Source: Hippea sp. KM1
GTDB taxonomy: Bacteria > Campylobacterota_A > Desulfurellia > Desulfurellales > Hippeaceae
Length of the DNA: 64,000 bases
Direction: 5' to 3'
Assembly: GCF_000526195.1 (NCBI RefSeq)
Contig: NZ_JAFP01000001.1
Coordinates: 1,442,014 to 1,506,013, forward strand
Both the position numbers and the translations under genes were made by a program. Positions 47,121-54,692 of the stretch are shown here, piece by piece (position 1 is the first letter of the stretch; every line of letters begins with the position of its first letter). Below the pieces are notes generated by a model, which searched no databases, was not told the DNA's origin, and saw nothing but the letters and a program-made list of their open reading frames with translations.

Positions 47121-47149
47121 TTGACAAGAAAATAACACTTTGATATAAA
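47121..47149 (+). promoter_or_regulatory. Predicted sigma-70 promoter of the hydrogenase-like operon
   Basis: TTGACA (47121-47126), an exact 17-base spacer and TATAAA (47144-47149) form a near-perfect promoter 94 bases before the ATG at 47244. It is the strongest-looking promoter in the window. Confidence 0.82.
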
Positions 47150-47156
47150 AACAGGC

Positions 47157-47203
47157 GCAGCTTAAAGGCGGTGGAGTTCGCCTTAAACTGCCCTCTCTTT
47201 TTG
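47157..47203 (+). promoter_or_regulatory. Leader hairpin with T-run, possible attenuator
   Basis: Right after the expected transcription start, GCAG (47157-47160) pairs with CTGC (47188-47191). Inside it TTA/TAA and AGGCG/CGCCT continue the stem around an 8-base loop. CCCTCTCTTTTT follows. This is the layout of an intrinsic terminator inside a leader. An alternative pairing GCCC/GGGC (47190-47206) would overlap the base of the stem. Confidence 0.5.
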
Positions 47204-47243
47204 GGCCAATAACTCCTATTAAAAACTATATTTGAGGTGGTTT

Positions 47244-48194
47244 ATGTTGTGGGTTTATAGTGTCATGCAACTGTTCTTTGTGGCCGCCTTTGCACCCTTA
47301 ATTGTGGGTATTTTCAACAAACTCCTTGAGATTTACCAATCCAAGGAAGGCCCTCCGATCTTACAGCCCTATTACGACCTTGCAAAACTGTTCAGAAAAC
47401 AGAGCGTCATACCTCAGGTTGCATCGGATCTGTTTCAGGTTGTTCCATACATCACATTCTCCATGTATTTATTCTTAACCCTGGTTCTGCCTATCATTAC
47501 CGGTTTTCCCTTGATATTTGGCCCGACGGTTGATTTTATCGGCGGCGGGTTGATATTTGCAGCCATAGCAACGCTAAAGAAGCTTGCAGCCTTAGACAGC
47601 AGAAACAACTACTCCCACATGGGTGTTTCAAGGGCATCAAGTATCGGCGCACTCTCAGAACCCATAATCGTCCTCATATTCATAACATTCGGTGCCATAT
47701 CCCACACAAACAACCCCTATGTGGTCAACAACATACTGCAGACATCGACCCATTGGTATGCCTCACTCGTTCACTGGTTTGTTGTATTTGCCTTCTTCAT
47801 GGCACTATTGATTGAAACGGGCAAATTGCCCATAGAATCCCACACAAACAACGAATTCGGCATGATAGACCAGGCCATAGAGATGGAGTATTCATCCAAG
47901 GAGTTGGCGTTTATGAGGTGGGGCAGCTATATAAAGCAGTTTCTCCTTATGAGTGTATTCTTAAACGACTTCCTGTTTCCCTTTTTTCTGCCTATGAAGC
48001 CCGATTTTTGGTCTGTTTGCGTCTATAGCGTAATCCATCTAATAAAACTTACCATCCTGGTGTTTATTATTGCAACCATCCAATCCACCATATCCAAATA
48101 CAAGCTATTCAAAAACTTTGAATATGTGGCCATAGCCTTTTCCTTTGCCCTGCTTGCCATACTGGTCTTTTACACAACCGGAGGTGTCTTATGA
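47244..48194 (+). CDS. Group-4-hydrogenase-like membrane subunit (HyfC/HycD/NuoH family)
   Basis: A 316-residue integral membrane protein with about eight membrane segments. In hydrogenase-4 and complex I this subunit joins the hydrophilic core to the ion-pumping arm. The family block EGPPILQPYYDLAKLFRK is near residue 30, but the preceding Arg of the usual RRGP reads SKEGP. The acidic loop IETGKLPIESHTNNEFGMID with the following AIEMEYSSKELAF is present near residue 190. The ATG at 47244 has a GAGGTGG ribosome site; a TTG four codons earlier is rejected. It is the first gene of a six-gene operon with 4-base overlaps. Confidence 0.88.
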   Translation: MLWVYSVMQLFFVAAFAPLIVGIFNKLLEIYQSKEGPPILQPYYDLAKLFRKQSVIPQVASDLFQVVPYITFSMYLFLTLVLPIITGFPLIFGPTVDFIGGGLIFAAIATLKKLAALDSRNNYSHMGVSRASSIGALSEPIIVLIFITFGAISHTNNPYVVNNILQTSTHWYASLVHWFVVFAFFMALLIETGKLPIESHTNNEFGMIDQAIEMEYSSKELAFMRWGSYIKQFLLMSVFLNDFLFPFFLPMKPDFWSVCVYSVIHLIKLTILVFIIATIQSTISKYKLFKNFEYVAIAFSFALLAILVFYTTGGVL

Positions 48195-48826
48195 AGGATG
48201 CCTATATAGTCGTGGGATTTCTGCAGATTATACTCATACTCTTTATGCAGTGGCAGGTGTATCTAAAAAAGATGGTTTTAACATTTGCCGTCTCATCGGT
48301 TGCCATAGCGGTGTTGCTGTTTGTGAATTTTCAAATAACACAAGAATTGTCCCTGCTAATTTTGGCTCTGCTTACACTATTTGTCAGAGCCATATTCATA
48401 CCCTCGTATATCTTGAAAAAACTAAAACCACCCCACAGGGAAAGGGAGGTAAAACAGACAATCCCAACAAGCCTCTCCATCATTATCTCCGTTTTGCTGG
48501 TTGTGTTTTCCTATACAATTTACAGAACAGCCCTGTTTAGTAATATTGACATACAGGCAGGCTTCATACCAATAGCCATTATAATCCAGGGCATGTTTTT
48601 GATAGCATCACGCAACAATGCATTCGTTCAGCTTATAGGCTATATGGTAATAGAGAACGGCTTGTTCTTGTTCGGTGGATACATGTTTCCCGATCTGCCG
48701 TTTGTTATAGAAGGCGGAATACTCTTAGACCTCATAGGCGTTGTTATGGTCTCTGCAATCATAATGAGGCTAAGGGAGGAATCCGTATCCGATGTAATAG
48801 ACGAATTCGAAGAGTTCAGGGGGTAG
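48191..48826 (+). CDS. Group-4-hydrogenase-like membrane subunit (HyfE family)
   Basis: A 211-residue membrane protein with about seven helices, related to HyfE, which corresponds to NuoK plus part of NuoJ of complex I. The family block QLIGYMVIENGLFLFGGYMF, with its conserved Glu in the membrane, is near residue 150. The C-terminal LLDLIGVVMVSAIIMRL is typical. In complex I the equivalent acids are part of the central proton path. It overlaps the previous gene by 4 bases and the next begins 3 bases after its stop. Alone it has no redox cofactor. Confidence 0.85.
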   Translation: MKDAYIVVGFLQIILILFMQWQVYLKKMVLTFAVSSVAIAVLLFVNFQITQELSLLILALLTLFVRAIFIPSYILKKLKPPHREREVKQTIPTSLSIIISVLLVVFSYTIYRTALFSNIDIQAGFIPIAIIIQGMFLIASRNNAFVQLIGYMVIENGLFLFGGYMFPDLPFVIEGGILLDLIGVVMVSAIIMRLREESVSDVIDEFEEFRG

Positions 48827-48829
48827 GAG

Positions 48830-50206
48830 ATGTTTTACTATTTACCGATAGGGTTTAGCCTAATAGCCTCCATATTTTGCATAACAAGAAGAGACGGTCT
48901 GGCCGCTTTAGTATCAACCATTTCAGCAGGTCTAAGCGTTGTTAGCTCATTCTATATACTGAACCTTCAAACGACAACATCCCACCTTTTATTGATAGAC
49001 GGAAAATCAAAAATAATGCTTATAATTGTGTCTATAATCTATCTAACAAGCGTACTGTTTTCTTTAACCTACCTTAAACATGTCCATAAACCGCTGCTTA
49101 AGAGAAGCCACTATTATCTATTCCTAAACCTGTTTGCTGCAAGTATGCTCTTCAGTGTCATACTCAACAATTTAGGCCTTATCTGGGTTGGCATAGAGGC
49201 AACAACGATAACAAGCGCCCTCCTTGTTGCTATAGACAACGACGAAGCAGCTATTGAGTCGTCATGGAGATACATAATAATCGTATCGGCAGGCCTCATC
49301 ATCTCACTTGTGGGCATTGTATTCATCTATGCATCAACCCACACGCTTATATTGAGCCAAATAAAACAATTAACCTTCACAAACAAGAAACTGCTTGTGT
49401 TGGGCGGGGCGTTGACTATAGTTGGCTTTGCAACAAAAGCCGGAATCTTTCCCATGCATAGCTGGCTTGCCGATGTGCATGGAAGGGCAATAGCACCCGT
49501 AAGTGCGATATTTTCTGCAGTCCTTCTGCCTGTGGCTTTGTTTGGCCTGTTTAGGGTGCTTGAGGTTATGCCATCTGCCAAACTCCATATATTTGCCTTT
49601 ATGCTTGGCTTTTTGAGTGTCGCTTTTGCATCGATATTTCTCATAAACCAGAAGTTTTACAAAAGGATGTTTGCATATTCCTCTATAGAAAACATGGGTA
49701 TGATACTCATAGGTTTATCCCTAAATACAAAATACTCACTATTGGGGGCTTTTGTACTGCTTGTTGCCCATGCCTTTGCCAAATCATCGGCGTTCTATAC
49801 AACGGGCAACATATTGGCGGTGTTTAATTCAAGAAAAATCAGCGATATAGAAGGCCTAACAAAAATATTGCCAACCGCAGGATACAATCTTGTGTTGTCC
49901 ACGCTGGCTGTAAGCTCAGCACCCCCTTTTGGCACATTCTTAGGCGAGATATTGATAATCTATGCCCTATACTCAACAAAGGGGTTGGCACTGACACTAC
50001 TGTTGGCTGTTTTTCTTTTACTTGATTTCTTGGCTCTAAACGGCAAAACGGCCCAGATGGCATTCTCCAAAACCCAATCAACAAGGATAAAAAGTGAATC
50101 ATCCATGAGTCTAATCATACCTGTCCTAAACACGGTTCTGGCGTTTTTGGTTATATTCGCTGCAGGTTTTATTGAAAAACTCATAACCACGGGGATGATA
50201 AAATGA
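48830..50206 (+). CDS. Group-4-hydrogenase-like antiporter subunit (HyfF/NuoN-like)
   Basis: A 458-residue membrane protein with about 13-14 helices of the Mrp/NuoLMN antiporter-like family. The key charged residues are kept. The helix-5 Glu is in LIWVGIEATTITSALLVAID near residue 120. The helix-7 Lys is in FATKAGIFPMHSWLADVHGR near 205. His and Lys are in VAHAFAKSSAFYTTGNI near 320. These form the proton path in complex I. It lies between the HyfE-like and large-subunit genes. Confidence 0.88.
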   Translation: MFYYLPIGFSLIASIFCITRRDGLAALVSTISAGLSVVSSFYILNLQTTTSHLLLIDGKSKIMLIIVSIIYLTSVLFSLTYLKHVHKPLLKRSHYYLFLNLFAASMLFSVILNNLGLIWVGIEATTITSALLVAIDNDEAAIESSWRYIIIVSAGLIISLVGIVFIYASTHTLILSQIKQLTFTNKKLLVLGGALTIVGFATKAGIFPMHSWLADVHGRAIAPVSAIFSAVLLPVALFGLFRVLEVMPSAKLHIFAFMLGFLSVAFASIFLINQKFYKRMFAYSSIENMGMILIGLSLNTKYSLLGAFVLLVAHAFAKSSAFYTTGNILAVFNSRKISDIEGLTKILPTAGYNLVLSTLAVSSAPPFGTFLGEILIIYALYSTKGLALTLLLAVFLLLDFLALNGKTAQMAFSKTQSTRIKSESSMSLIIPVLNTVLAFLVIFAAGFIEKLITTGMIK

Positions 50207-51408
50207 GATTGTTGGGGATACTAAGGGACGATAGACTGCTTATTCAGGATAAGGATAGGTTGTTTGTAAAAAAGGCCAGCGAATGCAGCTCAACATTTGA
50301 AAACCATGACCTAATAAAGAACAGGGATATATCCATAGGGGGTGGCAAAACCCAGGGCAAGGGCGTTTTTAATTTCAGATACGGGCCAGTGTCTGCTGGT
50401 GTGGCAGAGGCCGGAGTTTTCAATCTTTACACATATGGAGAGAGGATCCTGTCTGTTGAAATTGACCCAGGCTATAAAAAACGCAACATAGAAGCCTTAA
50501 TGGTGAGAAAGACACCCTCCGAGGCATTAAGGCTGGCAGAATCGATATGCGGAAACTTCTCATTCTCCCATTCATTGGCCTTCACAGAAGCTATAGAAAA
50601 CCAAGCTGAAATAGATAAAACAACCCAGAGGGTAAGGATAATAGGCCTTGAATTGGAGAGGGCTTACAACCACATACACCAGATAACAAGGCTTGCAAAG
50701 GGGGCATCCCAAACTGTTCTTACATCCCATCTTGAATGGATCTTTGAGGAACTTCTAAGAATAAACAAGCTCCTTTTTGGCAATAGATTATTGAAGCACT
50801 CAAACCTCATTGGCGGTGTGAAGATCAACCTTGCCAACTTGAAAAAGGCAAAAAATAGAATAATGCTCTTAAGGGAAAAATTCGAAGAGCTATACGAGCA
50901 TGCCCTGCAGAGCTATAACTTTATAGATAGGCTTTACGGCGTGGGAAGGTTGAATAAAGAAAATGCCATAAAAATCGGTCTTAGTGGACCTTCCCTTAGG
51001 GCATGCGGAATAGAAGAGGACCTAAGACGGTTCAACCCCTTGTATGAAAACTTAGAGATAACCACACGCTCGGGGTGCGATGCTTTGGCAAGGATGGAGG
51101 TAAGGGCTGATGAATTTATAAATTCGTGCAATATAATCCTATCGCAGATAGAAAAGATAGACAACGAACCCAAAAAAGAAGAGATTCAAATAAAAGACGG
51201 TGATTACTTAGGCTATTCCTGCTCCCCAACAGGCATTATAGCCTACTATTTAGAGATAAGAGACGGCCTCATAAGCTATGCTTACATCTCAACGCCATCT
51301 GTTTTTGGCTTTATGGCATTTGCAGAGGCCATAAAAGGATACATATTCACTGATTTTAGTTTCACCTTTGATTCATTCGGCATAAACTTTTCAGACTGTG
51401 CAAGATAA
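50203..51408 (+). CDS. Degenerate [NiFe]-hydrogenase large-subunit-like protein (HyfG/NuoD family)
   Basis: A 401-residue soluble protein with the fused layout of HyfG/HycE: an N-terminal NuoC-like remnant, then a NuoD/hydrogenase-large-like body. The first Ni-binding motif, normally CGxC...H, reads CGNFSFSH at residues 116-123: the second Cys is Phe. The C-terminal motif, normally DPCxxC, reads INFSDC at 394-399: the first Cys is Phe by eye alignment. Two of four Ni ligands are therefore gone and the [NiFe] centre cannot form in the usual way. This places it with Ehr-type (energy-converting hydrogenase related) proteins. The chain stops two residues after the last Cys. Confidence 0.82.
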   Translation: MRLLGILRDDRLLIQDKDRLFVKKASECSSTFENHDLIKNRDISIGGGKTQGKGVFNFRYGPVSAGVAEAGVFNLYTYGERILSVEIDPGYKKRNIEALMVRKTPSEALRLAESICGNFSFSHSLAFTEAIENQAEIDKTTQRVRIIGLELERAYNHIHQITRLAKGASQTVLTSHLEWIFEELLRINKLLFGNRLLKHSNLIGGVKINLANLKKAKNRIMLLREKFEELYEHALQSYNFIDRLYGVGRLNKENAIKIGLSGPSLRACGIEEDLRRFNPLYENLEITTRSGCDALARMEVRADEFINSCNIILSQIEKIDNEPKKEEIQIKDGDYLGYSCSPTGIIAYYLEIRDGLISYAYISTPSVFGFMAFAEAIKGYIFTDFSFTFDSFGINFSDCAR

Positions 51409-51418
51409 GGGAGGAGAT

Positions 51419-51877
51419 ATGAAGCCGTGGGCGATTTATGGCATAACACAAAGGATAACGGAGGGCTTTAATAAAACCAAAGAGGCGGTAAGGTCAATAT
51501 CCCCGATTTTTAAAAAATCACTCCACATCTTTCCCATAGATGTATCAAACGACAACAGCCTAAATTTTGAAATAGCCGCCCTACAAACACCGCAATACAA
51601 CATCCACAGATTCGGCATATTCTTTTGCGATTCACCCAGACATGCGGATCTCCTTCTTGTTTTGGGCAAATGCTCACCAAAAATGGTTGAACCCTTAAAA
51701 GAAACGGTCAATCAATTGCCACAGCCGTTTGGCATTATGGTGATAGAAGACAACAGCGGGATAGGCATACCTGTAAAGGAGTTAAATTTAGGCAATATCA
51801 TAGGTTATTATGAAAAACCATTAACCGCAGATGAAATATTAAATGCCCTGTTAAATATAATGGAGGCTGAAAAATGA
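51419..51877 (+). CDS. Degenerate NuoB/HyfI-like small subunit lacking Fe-S ligands
   Basis: A 152-residue protein recognisable as the hydrogenase small subunit/NuoB family from NFEIAALQTPQYNIHRFGI, DSPRHADLLLVLG and NQLPQPFGIMVIED. In the family these regions carry the [4Fe-4S] ligands CxGC, GxC and PGCPP. Here they read SNDNSLNF, IEDNSGIG and YYEKPL, so all four ligand cysteines are absent. The two remaining Cys (70 and 85) are at other positions. The redox cluster nearest the active site is therefore missing. Start ATG at 51419 has AGGGAGGAG upstream; a methionine seven codons earlier lacks one. It overlaps the next gene by 4 bases. Confidence 0.8.
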   Translation: MKPWAIYGITQRITEGFNKTKEAVRSISPIFKKSLHIFPIDVSNDNSLNFEIAALQTPQYNIHRFGIFFCDSPRHADLLLVLGKCSPKMVEPLKETVNQLPQPFGIMVIEDNSGIGIPVKELNLGNIIGYYEKPLTADEILNALLNIMEAEK

Positions 51878-53754
51878 TTGAGGTAATAATAGGCATATTC
51901 ATAACCGGTGCTCTTTTGGGGTTTGCCAAAAAACAGCTAAGCTATGCAACGGCTGCTATAGCTTCCTTTTTGAGCTTTATACTGGGCTTTGAAGCGGTGT
52001 TCTTAAATTTAGCCATAACACATGTGGTGCACTTTATAGACGGCATAAAGATAGGTTTTTATCTGGATAAGACATCGGGTCTGTTTTTGATGATGGCATC
52101 CATCTCGTGGTTTGCAATATCCTTGTTTTCAATAGACTTTGGAAATCGATACAAACAGAGGATGTCTATATTTATCAATCTGGCAATGCTGGGAATGTTT
52201 TTATTGCTCGTATCATACGATATGTTGATGCTGTTTGCAGGCTTAGAGATTATGACCATATCATCCTATATGCTTATTGCAGAGCATGAAGGCTCATATA
52301 AAGAAGCTTATGAGTTTCTATTATTCGGTGAAATATCGACACTTTCTCTGATAATAGCCACAGCGGCCCTATACGCATCGACAAAAACCATAGCCCTAAA
52401 TGCACAATCAAAAAGCCTACCGTTTCTAATCTTTGCATCCCTGGGATTTATGGTGAAGATGGACATGGTGCCGTTTCACACCTGGCTAAAGAGGGTGTAT
52501 TCAAAAGCACCCGCAAATGCCTCAGCCACACTCAGCGGTTCAATGACCCTTATGGGGGTGTACGGCCTTGTAAGGGTTATGCAAATAATCGGATACACAC
52601 ACGGCTGGGGGATTGCAGCCATAGTTTTGGGCAGCATATCGGCTTTCTGGGGCGCCATAGGGGCAGCATCATCGAGGGAGTTGAATGTATTGCCGGCTTA
52701 TTCAACAATCGAGAACAACGGTATGATCTTGGCCCTTCTTGGACTATCCGCTATAGCTTACTCATTCTCTTTAAAGTCAACCCTGCATGAGTTTGCCTTC
52801 TTGGGAGCTATAGTAATTGCCCTATCCCACAGTATAGCAAAAACACTGATGTTTCTATCTATAGGTGAGGCGAAGGAAAGACTGCAGGAGGAAACCATAG
52901 ACGGGGTAAGGGGAATCTATAAAAGCGTGGGCAAGATACCGGCTTTAGGTATCTTAACATCGGGGCTTTCCTTTGGAGGATTTCCGTTGTTTCTGGGTTA
53001 TGTTGCAGAATGGATGCTGCTTGAGGCGGTGTTTCAGTCCTATCAATTCACAAGCATTCTCGATAGAATAGCAAGCTCGACGGCGGGTGTGCTGATGGCG
53101 CTTGCCATGGGATTTGCTTCATTCTCCATGATAAAACTCATAGGGTATTCAGCTCTCGGGTATCACCACAACAAGAAAGCCATAAACATGCCTGTATTTG
53201 CCATGCACATATCCCAACTAATACTAATCATCTTGCTTATCGGGCTTGGAGTCCTTGCGCCCGTGTGGTTTATCCATATAGGTTATCCACAGTTTGTCGG
53301 TGGGCTATTGGGTGTTCCAGAAGGGTGGTTAATTTTAAGTGCGAAACCCATCTTTGGCGTTGTGTCGCCGGCATTTCTGCTTATTGTAATCCTGGTCTTA
53401 TTTATCGTGCCCTTTGCCATCTATACAAAAAACAAAAAGACCACAAAAAGGGTTGTATCTTGGAACGGCGGATTGCATCTAAAAGAGGAGGAATACTTCA
53501 CAGCCAACGCATTTTCGTTCATACTTGAATACATACTGCGCTTTATCTATAACATGAAAGAGATAAAACAAAACAACGAAGCCTTTGTTGTGGTGGCAGA
53601 TGTATTCGACTCTGTATATCAACGGCTTTCAAGACTCACCAAAAAGACAACATATACAATAAGCCATATAATTATGAACGGTAAGGTTTCTTTCTATGTA
53701 TCGTATATACTCATCATGTTTATAATAACCATTGTTGTGTTTAGCGCAATTTAG
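51874..53754 (+). CDS. Group-4-hydrogenase-like antiporter subunit (HyfB/NuoL-like)
   Basis: A 626-residue membrane protein with about 14 helices plus a C-terminal extension containing an amphipathic stretch and a last membrane helix (YVSYILIMFIITIVVFSAI), as in HyfB/HycC. Charged residues for ion transport are kept: Glu in LMLFAGLEIMTISSYMLIAE, Lys in GFMVKMDMVPFHTWLKRVYS, and His/Lys in ALSHSIAKTLMFLSIGEA. It is the last gene of the operon. No ferredoxin-like HyfH/HycF subunit and no formate dehydrogenase gene follows. The next element is the riboswitch region. Confidence 0.88.
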   Translation: MIEVIIGIFITGALLGFAKKQLSYATAAIASFLSFILGFEAVFLNLAITHVVHFIDGIKIGFYLDKTSGLFLMMASISWFAISLFSIDFGNRYKQRMSIFINLAMLGMFLLLVSYDMLMLFAGLEIMTISSYMLIAEHEGSYKEAYEFLLFGEISTLSLIIATAALYASTKTIALNAQSKSLPFLIFASLGFMVKMDMVPFHTWLKRVYSKAPANASATLSGSMTLMGVYGLVRVMQIIGYTHGWGIAAIVLGSISAFWGAIGAASSRELNVLPAYSTIENNGMILALLGLSAIAYSFSLKSTLHEFAFLGAIVIALSHSIAKTLMFLSIGEAKERLQEETIDGVRGIYKSVGKIPALGILTSGLSFGGFPLFLGYVAEWMLLEAVFQSYQFTSILDRIASSTAGVLMALAMGFASFSMIKLIGYSALGYHHNKKAINMPVFAMHISQLILIILLIGLGVLAPVWFIHIGYPQFVGGLLGVPEGWLILSAKPIFGVVSPAFLLIVILVLFIVPFAIYTKNKKTTKRVVSWNGGLHLKEEEYFTANAFSFILEYILRFIYNMKEIKQNNEAFVVVADVFDSVYQRLSRLTKKTTYTISHIIMNGKVSFYVSYILIMFIITIVVFSAI

Positions 53755-53756
53755 AT

Positions 53757-53785
53757 TTGCATTTTTGATTCTTATTTTGTAAGCT
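53757..53785 (+). promoter_or_regulatory. Predicted promoter of the ModA-like gene pair
   Basis: TTGCAT (53757-53762), a 17-base spacer and TAAGCT (53780-53785). Transcription would begin about 7-10 bases before the riboswitch aptamer. Confidence 0.5.
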
Positions 53786-53798
53786 TTGAGAAAACTTT

Positions 53799-53892
53799 CC
53801 GAGCCTAACCTCCTAAGGCCTTTAGCTATGGAGGCTGGCCGATAGGGTGTAAGTGGAAACGCTTACGCCTCCCGTGTTTGGAAAGGAAGGTG
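53799..53892 (+). promoter_or_regulatory. MOCO/TUCO-type riboswitch aptamer (molybdenum or tungsten cofactor)
   Basis: The segment has the architecture I recall for the Moco RNA motif. CCTCC (53809-53813) can pair with GGAGG (53830-53834). GGCTGGCCGATAGGG leads into a 9-bp stem 47-55/60-68 (53847-53855 with 53860-53868) capped by a GAAA tetraloop. Then CGCCTCCCGTG and GGAAAGGAAGG follow. It lies 60 bases upstream of ModA-like genes, which fits Mo/W homeostasis. GGAGG at 53830 could alternatively pair with GCCTCC at 53867, and aptamer CCTCC could bind the ribosome site GGAGG at 53941, suggesting translational control. Confidence 0.8.
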
Positions 53893-53951
53893 TTTATGCA
53901 CAACCATTCTCTATTTTAAGCCATTTACATATTTTTTATAGGAGGTTTGAC

Positions 53952-54692
53952 ATGCGTTATTTTGTATGGGTATCGGTGTTTATTCTATCTTTTTCTTTTA
54001 CCTCTTTCGCACAAACGCTTTATTGGTTCACCGGAGCAGGTATAAAAAAACCGGCTCAAGTAATAGCAAAAGCATTCAACAAAACCCACAAAAACAAAGT
54101 GGTAATCATCGCCGGAGGCTCAGGTCAGGTTCTAAACCAGATAATACAATCAAAAAGGGGCGATATATATACGCTTGTTGATGTGGATTTTCTAAAGAAA
54201 GCACAACGGTTTAGGGCCATATCGGGATACAAAAAGATACTCAAATTAACACCAATATTTCTTTTATCCAAAGACGGAGAGAAAAAGATAAAAAGCTTCT
54301 ACGATCTTGCAAAAGACGACATAAGAATAGCAGGGGGAAATCCCAGGGCCATGTGCTTGGGTAAAACATTTAAACAGATAATCTCAAAGCTCCCCTCTAA
54401 AATGGCCAGCAAGATTCAAAAAAACATAGCAGTCAGATGCCTAAATGTATTTCAAATAGTGGGATATGTTAAAGAGGGCGTTGTGGATGCAGGTATTGTT
54501 TTGGATAAAGCCTTAATAAAAAACACTCATCTAAAATATATAACCATACCGCAAAGATACAATGTAAATCGATACGGCTATGTGGCTTTGGTTTCATACT
54601 CAAAAAACAAAAAAGCTCAAGAGGAGTTGTATAATTTTATATTAAAACATCTCTATGTTTATAAAAAATTTGGGTTCGAGGTGATAAAATGA
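53952..54692 (+). CDS. Periplasmic ModA-like (molybdate/tungstate-type) binding protein, copy 1
   Basis: A 246-residue exported substrate-binding protein. The signal peptide is MRYFVWVSVFILSFSFTSFA, cut before QTLYW. The mature start YWFTGAGIKKPAQVIAKAFN followed by GGSGQVLNQIIQSKRGDIYT is the ModA/WtpA family opening, where the Gly/Ser residues bind the oxyanion. The GGNPRAMCLGKTF and VGYVKEGVVDAGIVL segments also fit the family. ATG 53952 has an AGGAGGT site. An in-frame upstream extension would run into the riboswitch and is rejected. No permease (ModB) or ATPase (ModC) gene is nearby. The specific anion is inferred from family and riboswitch only. Confidence 0.83.
   Translation: MRYFVWVSVFILSFSFTSFAQTLYWFTGAGIKKPAQVIAKAFNKTHKNKVVIIAGGSGQVLNQIIQSKRGDIYTLVDVDFLKKAQRFRAISGYKKILKLTPIFLLSKDGEKKIKSFYDLAKDDIRIAGGNPRAMCLGKTFKQIISKLPSKMASKIQKNIAVRCLNVFQIVGYVKEGVVDAGIVLDKALIKNTHLKYITIPQRYNVNRYGYVALVSYSKNKKAQEELYNFILKHLYVYKKFGFEVIK

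Noticed and set aside
50203-51408. Calling this an active [NiFe] hydrogenase large subunit
   Set aside because: Two of the four Ni-binding cysteines are replaced by Phe, so normal hydrogenase function is not supported.
53853-53951. An N-terminal extension of the first ModA-like protein starting inside the riboswitch
   Set aside because: It would place 33 residues before a perfect signal peptide and lies in the structured aptamer. The ATG at 53952 has the ribosome site.
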